Shown: in pieces, positions 17,593 through 25,297 of the stretch
How the letters are laid out: each line of letters begins with the position of its first letter
Numbering within the stretch: position 1 is the first letter of the stretch
From: JALZKA01 sp963701205
Lineage (GTDB): Bacteria; Actinomycetota; Thermoleophilia; Solirubrobacterales; 70-9
NCBI GenBank assembly: GCA_963701205.1
Contig: OY969575.1
Coordinates: 558,001 to 622,000, forward strand
DNA: 64,000 nt
Direction: 5' to 3'
Notes under the pieces: generated by a model
Told to the model about the DNA's origin: nothing
What the model saw: only the letters and a program-made list of their open reading frames with translations
Database searches by the model: none
Position numbers and translations under genes: made by a program

Positions 17593-18747
17593 ATGGCCAA
17601 CTACACACTCAGGGTCCGCCGTCACAAGCCCGAGGCCGACGACCGAGGATCAGCAGGGCCCTACTGGGAGGACTTCCAGGTTGACCTTGACCCAACGCTT
17701 TCGGTGCTCGACGGCCTGCTTCAGGCCAAGGATCGCCAGGACGGCTCACTGGCGGTTCGTTGTTCGTGCCGGGCCGCAATCTGCGGCTCCTGCGGGGTCA
17801 AGGTCAACGGCCAATCCACGCTTGCCTGCAAGACCCAGATCGGCGAGGCGCAGGCGGGCGCCAACCGCGTCGATGAAGGCCCGCACGCCGCCCGGGCCAA
17901 CCGGCCGGGATCGGAGCCGATCATCGTCGAGCCGATGGGAAACATGCCGGTGATCAAGGACCTCGTCACCGATATGGAGTCGAGCCACTGGGAGAAGATG
18001 CGCCGGGTCACCCCCTGGCTCCTCGACGACGGCAATCCGCCCGAGCGCGAACGCGTCGTTCCCCACGAGGCGATGGTCGATATCACGCAAACCATCTCCT
18101 GCATCCAGTGCGGCGCCTGCGTTTCGTCGTGCCTTTCGATGGAGGCCTCGCCAGAGTTCATCGGTCCGGCAGCGCTTGCCAAGGCCTATCGGTTCGTCGG
18201 CGATCCACGCGACGCACAGGCCAAGGAGCGTCTTTATGACCTGGCCCAGGATCCACACGGAATCTACGACTGCACCCATTGCTTTAGCTGCGTTGACGCC
18301 TGCCCCAAGGGCGTCGCGCCGATGGACCAGATCATGCGCCTGCGGCGCCTGGCCGGCGAGCACGAGATCGACGACCAAAACAACGGCCACCGCCACGAGG
18401 CTGCCTTCGTCAAGATCATCGAGTCGAAGGGCACGCTCGACGAATCGCTGCTGTTGCAGGAATCGTTCGCTCCGGGCGTCAAGGGCAAACTTGCGCCCAG
18501 GCCGGCGGCGATCAAGGGCCTGCTTGAGTCAATTCCAACCGCGATTCGGGGCATCCGCACCGGCAAGATGCGCTCCCTGGCAAAGCTGATTCCCGGTATC
18601 CATCCCAAGCTCCCAGGCGATTCCCAGGATCACGTAAAGAAGATTTACGAGCGCGCCGAGGAGAGCCGCGTCCAGTTCAACCTCTACATCGAGGGCACCG
18701 ACGACGAGGTCGCTGAGGCGACCGACGAGGAGAGGGCAACAGCATGA
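17593..18747 (+). CDS. sdhB: Second succinate dehydrogenase/fumarate reductase iron-sulfur subunit, extended
   Basis: 384 residues, over 100 longer than ordinary SdhB. The [2Fe-2S] domain has Cys57/59, 64, 67 and 79. The ferredoxin domain has two complete CxxCxxCxxxC sets, Cys170/173/176/180 and Cys227/230/233/237, which predicts two [4Fe-4S] clusters rather than the [4Fe-4S]/[3Fe-4S] pair of classical SdhB. The C-terminal extension (250-384) is basic and helical with no membrane segment. The ATG has GGAGAGAGG upstream. The stop overlaps the next start (ATGA, 18744-18747). Confidence 0.92.
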   Translation: MANYTLRVRRHKPEADDRGSAGPYWEDFQVDLDPTLSVLDGLLQAKDRQDGSLAVRCSCRAAICGSCGVKVNGQSTLACKTQIGEAQAGANRVDEGPHAARANRPGSEPIIVEPMGNMPVIKDLVTDMESSHWEKMRRVTPWLLDDGNPPERERVVPHEAMVDITQTISCIQCGACVSSCLSMEASPEFIGPAALAKAYRFVGDPRDAQAKERLYDLAQDPHGIYDCTHCFSCVDACPKGVAPMDQIMRLRRLAGEHEIDDQNNGHRHEAAFVKIIESKGTLDESLLLQESFAPGVKGKLAPRPAAIKGLLESIPTAIRGIRTGKMRSLAKLIPGIHPKLPGDSQDHVKKIYERAEESRVQFNLYIEGTDDEVAEATDEERATA

Positions 18748-19640
18748 AGTTGGCGTACTGGCCCGGCTGCGTTTCGCGCGGCTTCACGACGGAGCTACAC
18801 GGCTCAATGGCGCTGGTCGCCGAAGGACTGGGCCTCGAACTCCAGACCCTGGACCGGGCGAATTGCTGCGGCGCCGGGGTAATCGCCGAGCACAACCAGG
18901 AACTCGCCGACACCCTGAACGCCCGGACCTTCGCCCTTGCCCAGGAAACCGGCCTGGCGATGATGAACATCTGTTCGACCTGCCAGGGCGCGATGTCCGA
19001 ATGCCAGGAGCGCCTTGATGCCAACGCCGCCTACCGCAAGCACATCAACGAGGCCCTCTCCGGCGAAGGCCTCGAATACGTCGCCGGCAAGGACGGCTTT
19101 ACGAACAAGAATTTCCTCTGGCTTTTGGTCGAAGACATCGGCCTGGACGCGCTGCGCGCCAAGGTCACCCGCCCCCTTGAGGGCCTTCGCGTCGGGCCGT
19201 TTTACGGCTGCTACGTCCTGCGCCCGAAGACCCGGCTTGGCTACGACGATCACCCCGAGCGCGATCTGTACCTGGAACAGGTGATCGACGCAGTCGGCGG
19301 CCAGGTGGTCGAGTACGACGGAGCGCGAAAGTGCTGCGGGTTCCCGGTGATCACGATGAACCGCGAGACCTCGCTGACCCAGGCTGGCACGCATGTGGGC
19401 GACGCCATCGATTCCGGCGCCGATTGCCTTGTAACGCCATGCCCGCTCTGCCACCTCAACCTCGACCTGCAGCAGCCGGAGGCCGCCAAGGTCGTCGGCC
19501 GGGATCTTGGCCTGGCCGTGCTCCACCTGCCCCAGCTGATCGGTCTGGCGATGGGCTTTGAGCCCAAGCAGCTGGGCATGCAAAAGCACATCGCCTCGAC
19601 CGAGCGAGTGGTCGAGCGGTTGACCGGCGCCGCCGCCTAG
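18744..19640 (+). CDS. CCG-domain cysteine-rich subunit (SdhE/HdrB-like)
   Basis: 298 residues with two CCG domains related to heterodisulfide reductase subunit HdrB and the SdhE/TfrB proteins of type E succinate:quinone reductases and thiol:fumarate reductases. First set: Cys9, Cys41-42 (CCGAG) and Cys77/80 (CSTC). Second set: Cys156, Cys197-198 (CCGFP) and Cys233/236 (CPLC). Each set can bind a non-cubane or zinc/Fe-S site. There are no membrane helices, so membrane contact would be peripheral. Translationally coupled to the iron-sulfur subunit. Confidence 0.9.
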   Translation: MKLAYWPGCVSRGFTTELHGSMALVAEGLGLELQTLDRANCCGAGVIAEHNQELADTLNARTFALAQETGLAMMNICSTCQGAMSECQERLDANAAYRKHINEALSGEGLEYVAGKDGFTNKNFLWLLVEDIGLDALRAKVTRPLEGLRVGPFYGCYVLRPKTRLGYDDHPERDLYLEQVIDAVGGQVVEYDGARKCCGFPVITMNRETSLTQAGTHVGDAIDSGADCLVTPCPLCHLNLDLQQPEAAKVVGRDLGLAVLHLPQLIGLAMGFEPKQLGMQKHIASTERVVERLTGAAA

Positions 19641-19674
19641 ACCGCACGTTGACGCTTGCTAACCTGCCGCGCCG

Positions 19675-19827
19675 ATGACTGATGCGGAGCTTCTAGAGCC
19701 GTCACCCGAAATCCAGCAGCTCGTGCTGTTTGGCCGGATCGACGAGGCCGTCCACCTCTACGCCAAACAGGCGGAGGTTGACGAGCCAACCGCGCGCCGC
19801 GTCATCGAAGCGCTGGCCGCAGCGTAG
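19675..19827 (+). CDS. 50-residue microprotein resembling the L7/L12 C-terminal fold
   Basis: Too short for usual gene callers but well supported: the ATG is 9 nt after a TAACCT box, there is a clean stop 12 nt before the antiporter gene, and the protein is amphipathic and helical. The stretch LVLFGRIDEAVHLYAKQAEVDEPTARRVIEAL parallels the L7/L12 C-terminal pattern (GKKIEAIKLYREATGLGLKEAKDAVE), and short stand-alone versions of that motif occur in actinobacteria. It probably forms a two-helix unit that needs a partner or dimer. Function is unknown. Confidence 0.65.
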   Translation: MTDAELLEPSPEIQQLVLFGRIDEAVHLYAKQAEVDEPTARRVIEALAAA

Positions 19828-19839
19828 AACGACGCCGGG

Positions 19840-21021
19840 ATGATCGCCCTTCCAGTCGCGGCCGCCTCGGACGCAGCCGGTGCGCTCACCGACCTTGCGA
19901 TCGTCCTCGTCGCGGCGAAGATCGGCGACGAGGTCTTCAAGCGGATCGGGCAGCCCGCAATCGTGGGCGAGATCCTGGCCGGATTGATCGTCGGCCCAGC
20001 CGTCCTTGGCCTCGTCGAGATCAGCGAGATCCTCGATATCTTCGCCGAACTGGGGGTGGTCTTCCTGCTGTTCTGGGTCGGCCTGGAGACACGCCTGCAT
20101 GAGATGCGCGAGGTGGGCGGCATCGCGCTTCGGGTGGGCTTGGCTGGGGTAGTCCTGCCGTTTGGGGCCGGGCTCGGCATTGCCCTTGCCCTTGGCGAAT
20201 CCATTGAGACGGCGATCTTCGTGGGGGCAGCGCTGTCCGCCACCAGCGTGGGCATCACGTCTGCCGTCCTGGCCGAGGTGGGCGCGCTCGGCGGCAGGGC
20301 CGCGCGCACGATCATCGGCGCCGCCGTGATCGACGACATCCTTGCCCTGATCCTCGTAGCCGTGGCCGTCGGGATCGCCGCCGAGGGCGGTGTGGATTTG
20401 ATCTCGATTCTGGTCGCGCTCGGGTTCGCCGGGGCATTTTTGGCGTTCTTTGCCCTCGGCGGGGTTCGCCTGATGCAGGCGCGGCCCAACCTTCTGCAAG
20501 AGCCGCGCTTTGCCGAGTCGCCGCTGCTCCCGGCGGTGATCCTTTGCCTCGTGCTGGCGGCCCTGGCGGCGGAGATCGGCCTGGCGACCGTCATCGGCGC
20601 GTTCATCGCTGGCCTGATCGTGGCCGAGACAAAGGAGCAGCATCCGATCGAGGAGGAGGTCGAAGGCCTCTACGCGTTCTTTCCTCCGTTCTTTTTCGCG
20701 TCGATCGGAATCGGTCTGGAGATTGATGTATTCAGCGACCCGGAGACGATCGCAATCCTGGCGTTGATCACGCTGATCGCCGTCGCCACAAAGGCGATCG
20801 GCTCGGCGCTCGGCGCTCGGGCACTCGGCCCCGCCGACGCGCGGATCGTCGCGATCGGCATGGTGCCCAGGGGCGAGGTCGGGATCATCGTCGCCGGGAT
20901 CGGCGCCGGCGCCGGGGTGATTGACGCCCAGCTCTTCGCCGTGATCGTCGGGATGTCGGTGCTGACCACGGTGCTCGTGCCGCCCATCCTCGGCAGAGCC
21001 GTCAAACAGGGCGCCTTATAA
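19840..21021 (+). CDS. Cation:proton antiporter, CPA2 family
   Basis: 393-residue monovalent cation/H+ antiporter with about 12 membrane segments and no C-terminal TrkA domain. CPA2 features include the repeated early segment VGEILAGLIVGPAVLGL, LGVVFLLFWVGLET, the paired acid region IIGAAVIDDILALI (the double Asp of electrogenic members) and GMVPRGEVGIIVAGIG. It probably exchanges Na+ or K+ for H+ at the cytoplasmic membrane. It is followed by a second ion transporter and a CBS protein in the same direction. Confidence 0.92.
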   Translation: MIALPVAAASDAAGALTDLAIVLVAAKIGDEVFKRIGQPAIVGEILAGLIVGPAVLGLVEISEILDIFAELGVVFLLFWVGLETRLHEMREVGGIALRVGLAGVVLPFGAGLGIALALGESIETAIFVGAALSATSVGITSAVLAEVGALGGRAARTIIGAAVIDDILALILVAVAVGIAAEGGVDLISILVALGFAGAFLAFFALGGVRLMQARPNLLQEPRFAESPLLPAVILCLVLAALAAEIGLATVIGAFIAGLIVAETKEQHPIEEEVEGLYAFFPPFFFASIGIGLEIDVFSDPETIAILALITLIAVATKAIGSALGARALGPADARIVAIGMVPRGEVGIIVAGIGAGAGVIDAQLFAVIVGMSVLTTVLVPPILGRAVKQGAL

Positions 21022-21066
21022 GCTCATCGCGGTGAGCCGGGAAGCCTGGTCGGCGACCAAGCCGCC

Positions 21067-22329
21067 ATGCCATTTGCCGTCGCCACATTCCTCCTCGCAC
21101 TTGCGCTAATCGCAAGCGAGCGCTTGCACCGCACCAAGGTGGCCCTGATCGGCGCAGCGCTGATGGTCCTCTTCGTCGGGGGCTACAACCAGGAGGCGGC
21201 CACCGAAGCGGTTGACTTCAACACGATCGGGCTCCTGGCCGGGATGATGATCCTGGTCTACCTGACCCAGCAGACCGGCGCCTATGACTACATCGCGATC
21301 CGTGCCGGCCAACTGTCGAAGGGCGAGCCGTTCAAGGTCGTGCTCTACATGGCAGGAACGACGGCGCTGCTCTCGGCGTTCCTCGACAACCTGACCACGA
21401 TCCTGCTCGTCGTTCCGATCACGTTCCTGCTCGCCGACGCGCTGGATATCGACCCGATCCCCCTGATCATCATTGAGGTGGTCGCCTCCAACATCGGCGG
21501 CACTGCGACGCTGATCGGTGATCCACCGAACATCATCATTGCCGGCGCGACCGGCCTCTCGTTCAACGACTTCCTGGTCAACCTGGCCCCGATCGTCCTC
21601 CCGGTCTTTGCGATCGTCGTCGCGGGCTTATTTCTCTACTACCGGCCACAACTGCAAACGGAACCCAGGGCCCGACAGATGGTCATGGAACTCGACGCCA
21701 AGGCGTCGATTCGCGACTGGGACGAGTTGCGGCGAACCGTGCCGGTGCTGCTCGCAACGGTGTTGGCGTTCTTCTTTCACCAAGCGCTCCACATCGAGCC
21801 GGCCACCGTGGCCCTGACGGGCGCCTCCGTCGGGCTGCTTGTGACGCGAATTGACCTCGAGCAGGCGCTTTCGAAGATCGAGTGGCCCACGCTTTTCTTC
21901 TTCGTTGCACTGTTCGTGATGGTCGGGGCGCTCGAGCACACCGGCGCGATCTCCGATTTGGCGACGGGTGTCAAGGACCTGACTAACGGCAACCGATCGG
22001 CCGAACTCCTGGGCATCGTCTGGATCGGCGGGTTCGGTTCCGCCGTCGTGGACAACATCCCGTTCACGACGGCGATGATCCCGGTGGTGACGGAGCTGAA
22101 AGGCAACAGTGGCGATGACGCCTACTGGTGGGCGCTCTCGCTCGGCGCCTGCTTCGGCGGCAACGCCACGATCATCGCCGCCGCCGCGAACGTCGCCGCT
22201 GCCGGTCTGACCGAGCGTGCCGGCATGCCGATCCGCTTCCTGGACTTCATGCGCATCGGCATCCCGGTTACCGTTGTCAGCCTGTTGATCGCATCCGCGT
22301 ACGTCGCGCTGCGCTACATAGCCCTCTAA
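21067..22329 (+). CDS. Ion transporter superfamily permease (ArsB/NhaD/SLC13-like)
   Basis: 420 residues, about 11 membrane segments arranged as two inverted halves. Each half has the characteristic loop: SAFLDNLTTILLVVPITFLLAD with SNIGGTATLIGDPPNIIIA in the first, and SAVVDNIPFTTAMIPVV with ACFGGNATIIAAAANVAAAG in the second. This is the ion transporter superfamily, including NhaD Na+/H+ antiporters and ArsB arsenite pumps. No arsRC genes are adjacent, so Na+/H+ or anion transport is as likely as arsenite export. Confidence 0.88.
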   Translation: MPFAVATFLLALALIASERLHRTKVALIGAALMVLFVGGYNQEAATEAVDFNTIGLLAGMMILVYLTQQTGAYDYIAIRAGQLSKGEPFKVVLYMAGTTALLSAFLDNLTTILLVVPITFLLADALDIDPIPLIIIEVVASNIGGTATLIGDPPNIIIAGATGLSFNDFLVNLAPIVLPVFAIVVAGLFLYYRPQLQTEPRARQMVMELDAKASIRDWDELRRTVPVLLATVLAFFFHQALHIEPATVALTGASVGLLVTRIDLEQALSKIEWPTLFFFVALFVMVGALEHTGAISDLATGVKDLTNGNRSAELLGIVWIGGFGSAVVDNIPFTTAMIPVVTELKGNSGDDAYWWALSLGACFGGNATIIAAAANVAAAGLTERAGMPIRFLDFMRIGIPVTVVSLLIASAYVALRYIAL

Positions 22330-22343
22330 GCGAAGCAGGATCA

Positions 22344-22808
22344 ATGCCCGATTCAATCGTCAAGCAGGCCCTCCGCGAGATCGAGCCGCTTGTAACCACC
22401 GATACCGTCAAGGCTGCCGCGCGCCGGGTCATCGCCGCCGAACTGCCGGGTCTGCCCGTAGTCGATGATGTGGGCGGCTTCGCCGGGATCTTCGGCGAGC
22501 GAGAGTTCATGGCGGCGCTCTTTCCCGGCTACCTGGGCGAGCTCTCATCGTCGGCGATGATCAAGCGATCGATTGACGAGTCCATTGAACGCCGCGAGAG
22601 CTGCTGGAACGAGCCGGTCGCCAATTACCTGACCACGGATCACGTGCTCGTCGAGGACGACTACTCCGACACGCAGCTTGCCGAGCTGTTCTTGCACCAC
22701 CGGGTGCTGGTGATCCCGATCGCAACTGAGGGCAAGGTCCACGGCATCATCACGCGCGCGGACTTTTTTCGGGGACTGGTCGATCGCGTCGAAGGCGCGA
22801 AGGGCTAG
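22344..22808 (+). CDS. Stand-alone CBS-pair protein
   Basis: 154-residue cytosolic protein built almost entirely of two CBS motifs: TVKAAARRVIAAELPGLPVVDDVGGFAGIFGEREFM and DTQLAELFLHHRVLVIPIATEGKVHGIITRADFF. CBS pairs bind AMP, ATP or c-di-AMP and regulate partner channels and enzymes. It lies 15 nt downstream of the ion permease with GCAGGA before the ATG, so it is likely a regulatory subunit of one of the two transporters (inference). Its last 4 nt overlap the end of the convergent asd gene. Confidence 0.87.
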   Translation: MPDSIVKQALREIEPLVTTDTVKAAARRVIAAELPGLPVVDDVGGFAGIFGEREFMAALFPGYLGELSSSAMIKRSIDESIERRESCWNEPVANYLTTDHVLVEDDYSDTQLAELFLHHRVLVIPIATEGKVHGIITRADFFRGLVDRVEGAKG

Positions 22809-23857
22809 GCGAACGCGCCGGGCGGATCCGGCACCCTGACCAACCCCTGCTCTACCAAGAGCTCCGCGACCTGGACGGCGTTGGTCGCGGCCCCCTTGCG
22901 CAGGTTGTCACCAACGACCCAGATATTCAGGCAGCGCTCACGCGACGGATCGCGGCGGATGCGGCCGACGAGTACCTCGTCACGTCCGGTCGCGTCGATC
23001 GGCATCGGGTAGAGCCCCTGGCCAGGTGAATCGACCACCGTTACTCCAGGAGCGGCAGCCAGGATCTCGCGACATCCTTCCGGCGAGAGATCGCGGCTGG
23101 TCTCGATATTGATCGACTCGGAATGCCCCGTCACAACCGGAACCCGCGCGCAGGTCGCGCTGATTCTCAATTCTTCTCCGGCGCCGAGAATCTTGCGGGT
23201 CTCGGCCATCACCTTGCGCTCCTCGGTCGTGTAGTCATCGCCATCCAGGAACGTCTCCACCTGGGGCACGACGTTGAATGCGATCTGGTGGGGATAGACC
23301 TCCGCAGTAATGGGCTCTCCAGCGAGCACGGCGCCGGCCTGAGCATTTAGTTCCTTGATCGCCTTCTGGCCCGTACCTGAAACCGACTGATAGGTGGAGA
23401 CGACGAGCCGCTCAATTCCAACCTCGCGTTGGATCGGAGCGAGCGCGACCATCGCCTGCATCGTGGTGCAATTCGGGTTGGCGACGATCCCGCGGTGATC
23501 GGCAAGGGCTTCCGGGTTGACCTCGGCGACGACCAGGGGGACGTCGTCGTGCATCCGCCAATACGAGGTGTTGTCCACGACCACGGCGCCCGCGGCCACC
23601 ATCTTGGGGGCCCACTCTGCGCTTACCGATCCGCCGGCGGAGCTCAACACCAAATCCAGGTCGGCGATCGCCTCATCGGACACCGCCAGCACCTCAAGTT
23701 CGTCACCGGCGTACGAGACACGCATGCCGGCCGAGCGCTCCGACGCGAGCGGAACGACCACCGAGGCCGGAAAGTCACGCGCCGCAAGGACGTTAAGGAT
23801 CGTCGAACCGACGGCGCCGGTCGCGCCGAGAACGCCAACTGAATAACGCGCACTCAT
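22805..23857 (-). CDS. asd: Aspartate-semialdehyde dehydrogenase
   Basis: NADPH-dependent reduction of aspartyl phosphate to aspartate semialdehyde, the branch-point step to Lys/DAP, Met and Thr; 350 aa. GATGAVG (11-17) is the nucleotide loop, Cys130 in NPNCTTMQ the acyl-enzyme nucleophile, and the His in VTGHSESINIE the base. It is downstream of lysC in the same direction, separated by 142 nt that contain a 16-codon ORF. The ATG follows a CATACT box (minus, 23871-23866) by 8 nt, implying an additional leaderless start inside the gap. Confidence 0.95.
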   Translation of the reverse strand: MSARYSVGVLGATGAVGSTILNVLAARDFPASVVVPLASERSAGMRVSYAGDELEVLAVSDEAIADLDLVLSSAGGSVSAEWAPKMVAAGAVVVDNTSYWRMHDDVPLVVAEVNPEALADHRGIVANPNCTTMQAMVALAPIQREVGIERLVVSTYQSVSGTGQKAIKELNAQAGAVLAGEPITAEVYPHQIAFNVVPQVETFLDGDDYTTEERKVMAETRKILGAGEELRISATCARVPVVTGHSESINIETSRDLSPEGCREILAAAPGVTVVDSPGQGLYPMPIDATGRDEVLVGRIRRDPSRERCLNIWVVGDNLRKGAATNAVQVAELLVEQGLVRVPDPPGAFA

Positions 23858-23884
23858 CGCCAGTGAGTATGCCCGAGGCCGGGC

Positions 23885-23935
23885 TCAAACCCTTGACACT
23901 TTCGGCTCGAGGCCCAACAAGAATTCCGAGGCCAT
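23885..23935 (-). CDS. 16-residue ORF with perfect Shine-Dalgarno between lysC and asd
   Basis: The peptide MASEFLLGLEPKVSRV starts 8 nt after AAGGAGG (minus, 23950-23944), the best ribosome-binding site in this neighbourhood. It ends 27 nt before the asd ATG. It contains only one Lys and no Thr or Met beyond the start, so it does not look like an attenuator leader counting aspartate-family amino acids. It may be a microprotein or a coupling peptide. No relatives can be checked here. Confidence 0.45.
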   Translation of the reverse strand: MASEFLLGLEPKVSRV

Positions 23936-23999
23936 CTTTTGACCCTCCTTGCCTCGCAGGAGCGTCCAGGTTTCGCCCCGGATGTGATTGGCCCTAGCG

Positions 24000-25271
24000 C
24001 TACGAGGTCACGGTCGGGCGGTGGACGCCGGTCGGGTCCTCGGGCTTGATCCCGCCCTCGCCAAGTTCAAACGCCGCATGAAGCGCGCGCACCGCGTCGT
24101 CGACCTGGCCCGAGGCGATAACGCAGGAGATCTTGATCGGCGAGGTGGAGATCATCTCGATATTGATGCCGGTCGCCCCAAGCGTCTCGAAGACCTTCGC
24201 GGCCACTCCCGGGTGGCTGCGCATTCCGGCGCCCACGATTGAGACCTTGCCGACCCGCTCATCGGTCAGGATCCGCTCGCCAACGCCGAGGTTCTCAATC
24301 GCGCCGACCGCCGTCTGAAGTTCGTCGCGCCCGACGGTGAAGGAGAGGTCGGCCTTTTGATCGTCGGAGACGGGCTCGTTCTGGATGATCATGTCCACGT
24401 TGACGTTGGCGGCCGCAAGCGCGGTGAAGATCCTGCCCGCAACACCGGGCTCGTCCGCGACGCCGGAGACCGTCACGCGCGCCTCGTTGGCGGCGTGCGT
24501 AACGGCGGTGACCATCGGTTGCTCCATCGTCAAATCCTCGCTCGCGACGAGCGTACCGGGACCGTCTTCGAACGAGCTGCGGCAATGGATGCGAACACCG
24601 TGGTTTCGCGCGTACTCGACCGAGCGCAGCTGCAGGACACCTGCGCCCGACGACGCCATCTCCAGCATCTCGTCGAACGAGACCACCGGCAGCTTGCGGG
24701 CGTCGGGGCAGACCCTAGGGTCGGCGGTAAAGACTCCGGCGACGTCCGTGTAGATCTCACATTCCTCAGCGCCAAGCTCTGCCGCGAGTGCAACTGCGGT
24801 GGTATCCGAGCCACCGCGGCCCAGCGTGGTCACGTCGCGACTGTCACCCGACACTCCCTGAAAGCCGGCGACCAGGACGATCCGGTCTTGCTCCAGCGCC
24901 TCGCGGATCCGGTCGGCGCGAACCTCGAGGATCCGGGCTTTCGTGTGCGAAGAGTCGGTGACGATTCCGGCCTGCGAGCCCGTCAGCGAGACTGCGGCGT
25001 GGCCCATATCGTGAATCGCCATCGCGCAGAGCGCGCAACTGATCCGCTCGCCGGTCGAAAGCAGCATGTCCATCTCGCGGTCGTATGGCTGTTCAGAGAT
25101 CTCGTTGGCCATCGATACCAGCTCATCGGTGAACTTCCCGCGGGCCGAGAGCACCGCGATCACCTGCCTGCCCGCTTCCCGCGCAGCGACGATTCGCTGC
25201 GCGGCGCGCTTGATGTCCTCGGGTTCGGCAACGGACGTGCCCCCGAACTTCATGACCACGATCTCGCTCAT
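24000..25271 (-). CDS. lysC: Aspartate kinase
   Basis: ATP-dependent phosphorylation of aspartate, the first step of the aspartate amino-acid family; 423 aa, the class with one catalytic domain and tandem ACT domains. MKFGGTSVAEPEDI (7-20) is the nucleotide/aspartate signature and GRGGSDTTAVALAA the kinase loop. ACT repeats begin near residue 265 (VTVSGVADEPGVAGRIFTALAAANVNVDMI) and 345 (VSIVGAGMRSHPGVAAKVFETLG), where Lys/Thr feedback inhibition usually acts. No internal alpha/beta dual start was pursued. It is divergent from the GH3-like gene with only 26 nt between the starts. Confidence 0.95.
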   Translation of the reverse strand: MSEIVVMKFGGTSVAEPEDIKRAAQRIVAAREAGRQVIAVLSARGKFTDELVSMANEISEQPYDREMDMLLSTGERISCALCAMAIHDMGHAAVSLTGSQAGIVTDSSHTKARILEVRADRIREALEQDRIVLVAGFQGVSGDSRDVTTLGRGGSDTTAVALAAELGAEECEIYTDVAGVFTADPRVCPDARKLPVVSFDEMLEMASSGAGVLQLRSVEYARNHGVRIHCRSSFEDGPGTLVASEDLTMEQPMVTAVTHAANEARVTVSGVADEPGVAGRIFTALAAANVNVDMIIQNEPVSDDQKADLSFTVGRDELQTAVGAIENLGVGERILTDERVGKVSIVGAGMRSHPGVAAKVFETLGATGINIEMISTSPIKISCVIASGQVDDAVRALHAAFELGEGGIKPEDPTGVHRPTVTS

Positions 25272-25282
25272 CAGGTTGGCCG

Positions 25283-25291
25283 AGGATAATC
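25283..25291. promoter_or_regulatory. Overlapping divergent -10 elements for lysC and the GH3-like gene
   Basis: GATAAT on the plus strand (25285-25290) lies 7 nt before the GH3-like ATG. On the minus strand the same bases read TATCCT (25288-25283), 11 nt before the lysC ATG. In a 26-nt divergent gap both promoters must share this DNA, so the two polymerases should exclude one another. Confidence 0.5.
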
Positions 25292-25297
25292 GGCGGG

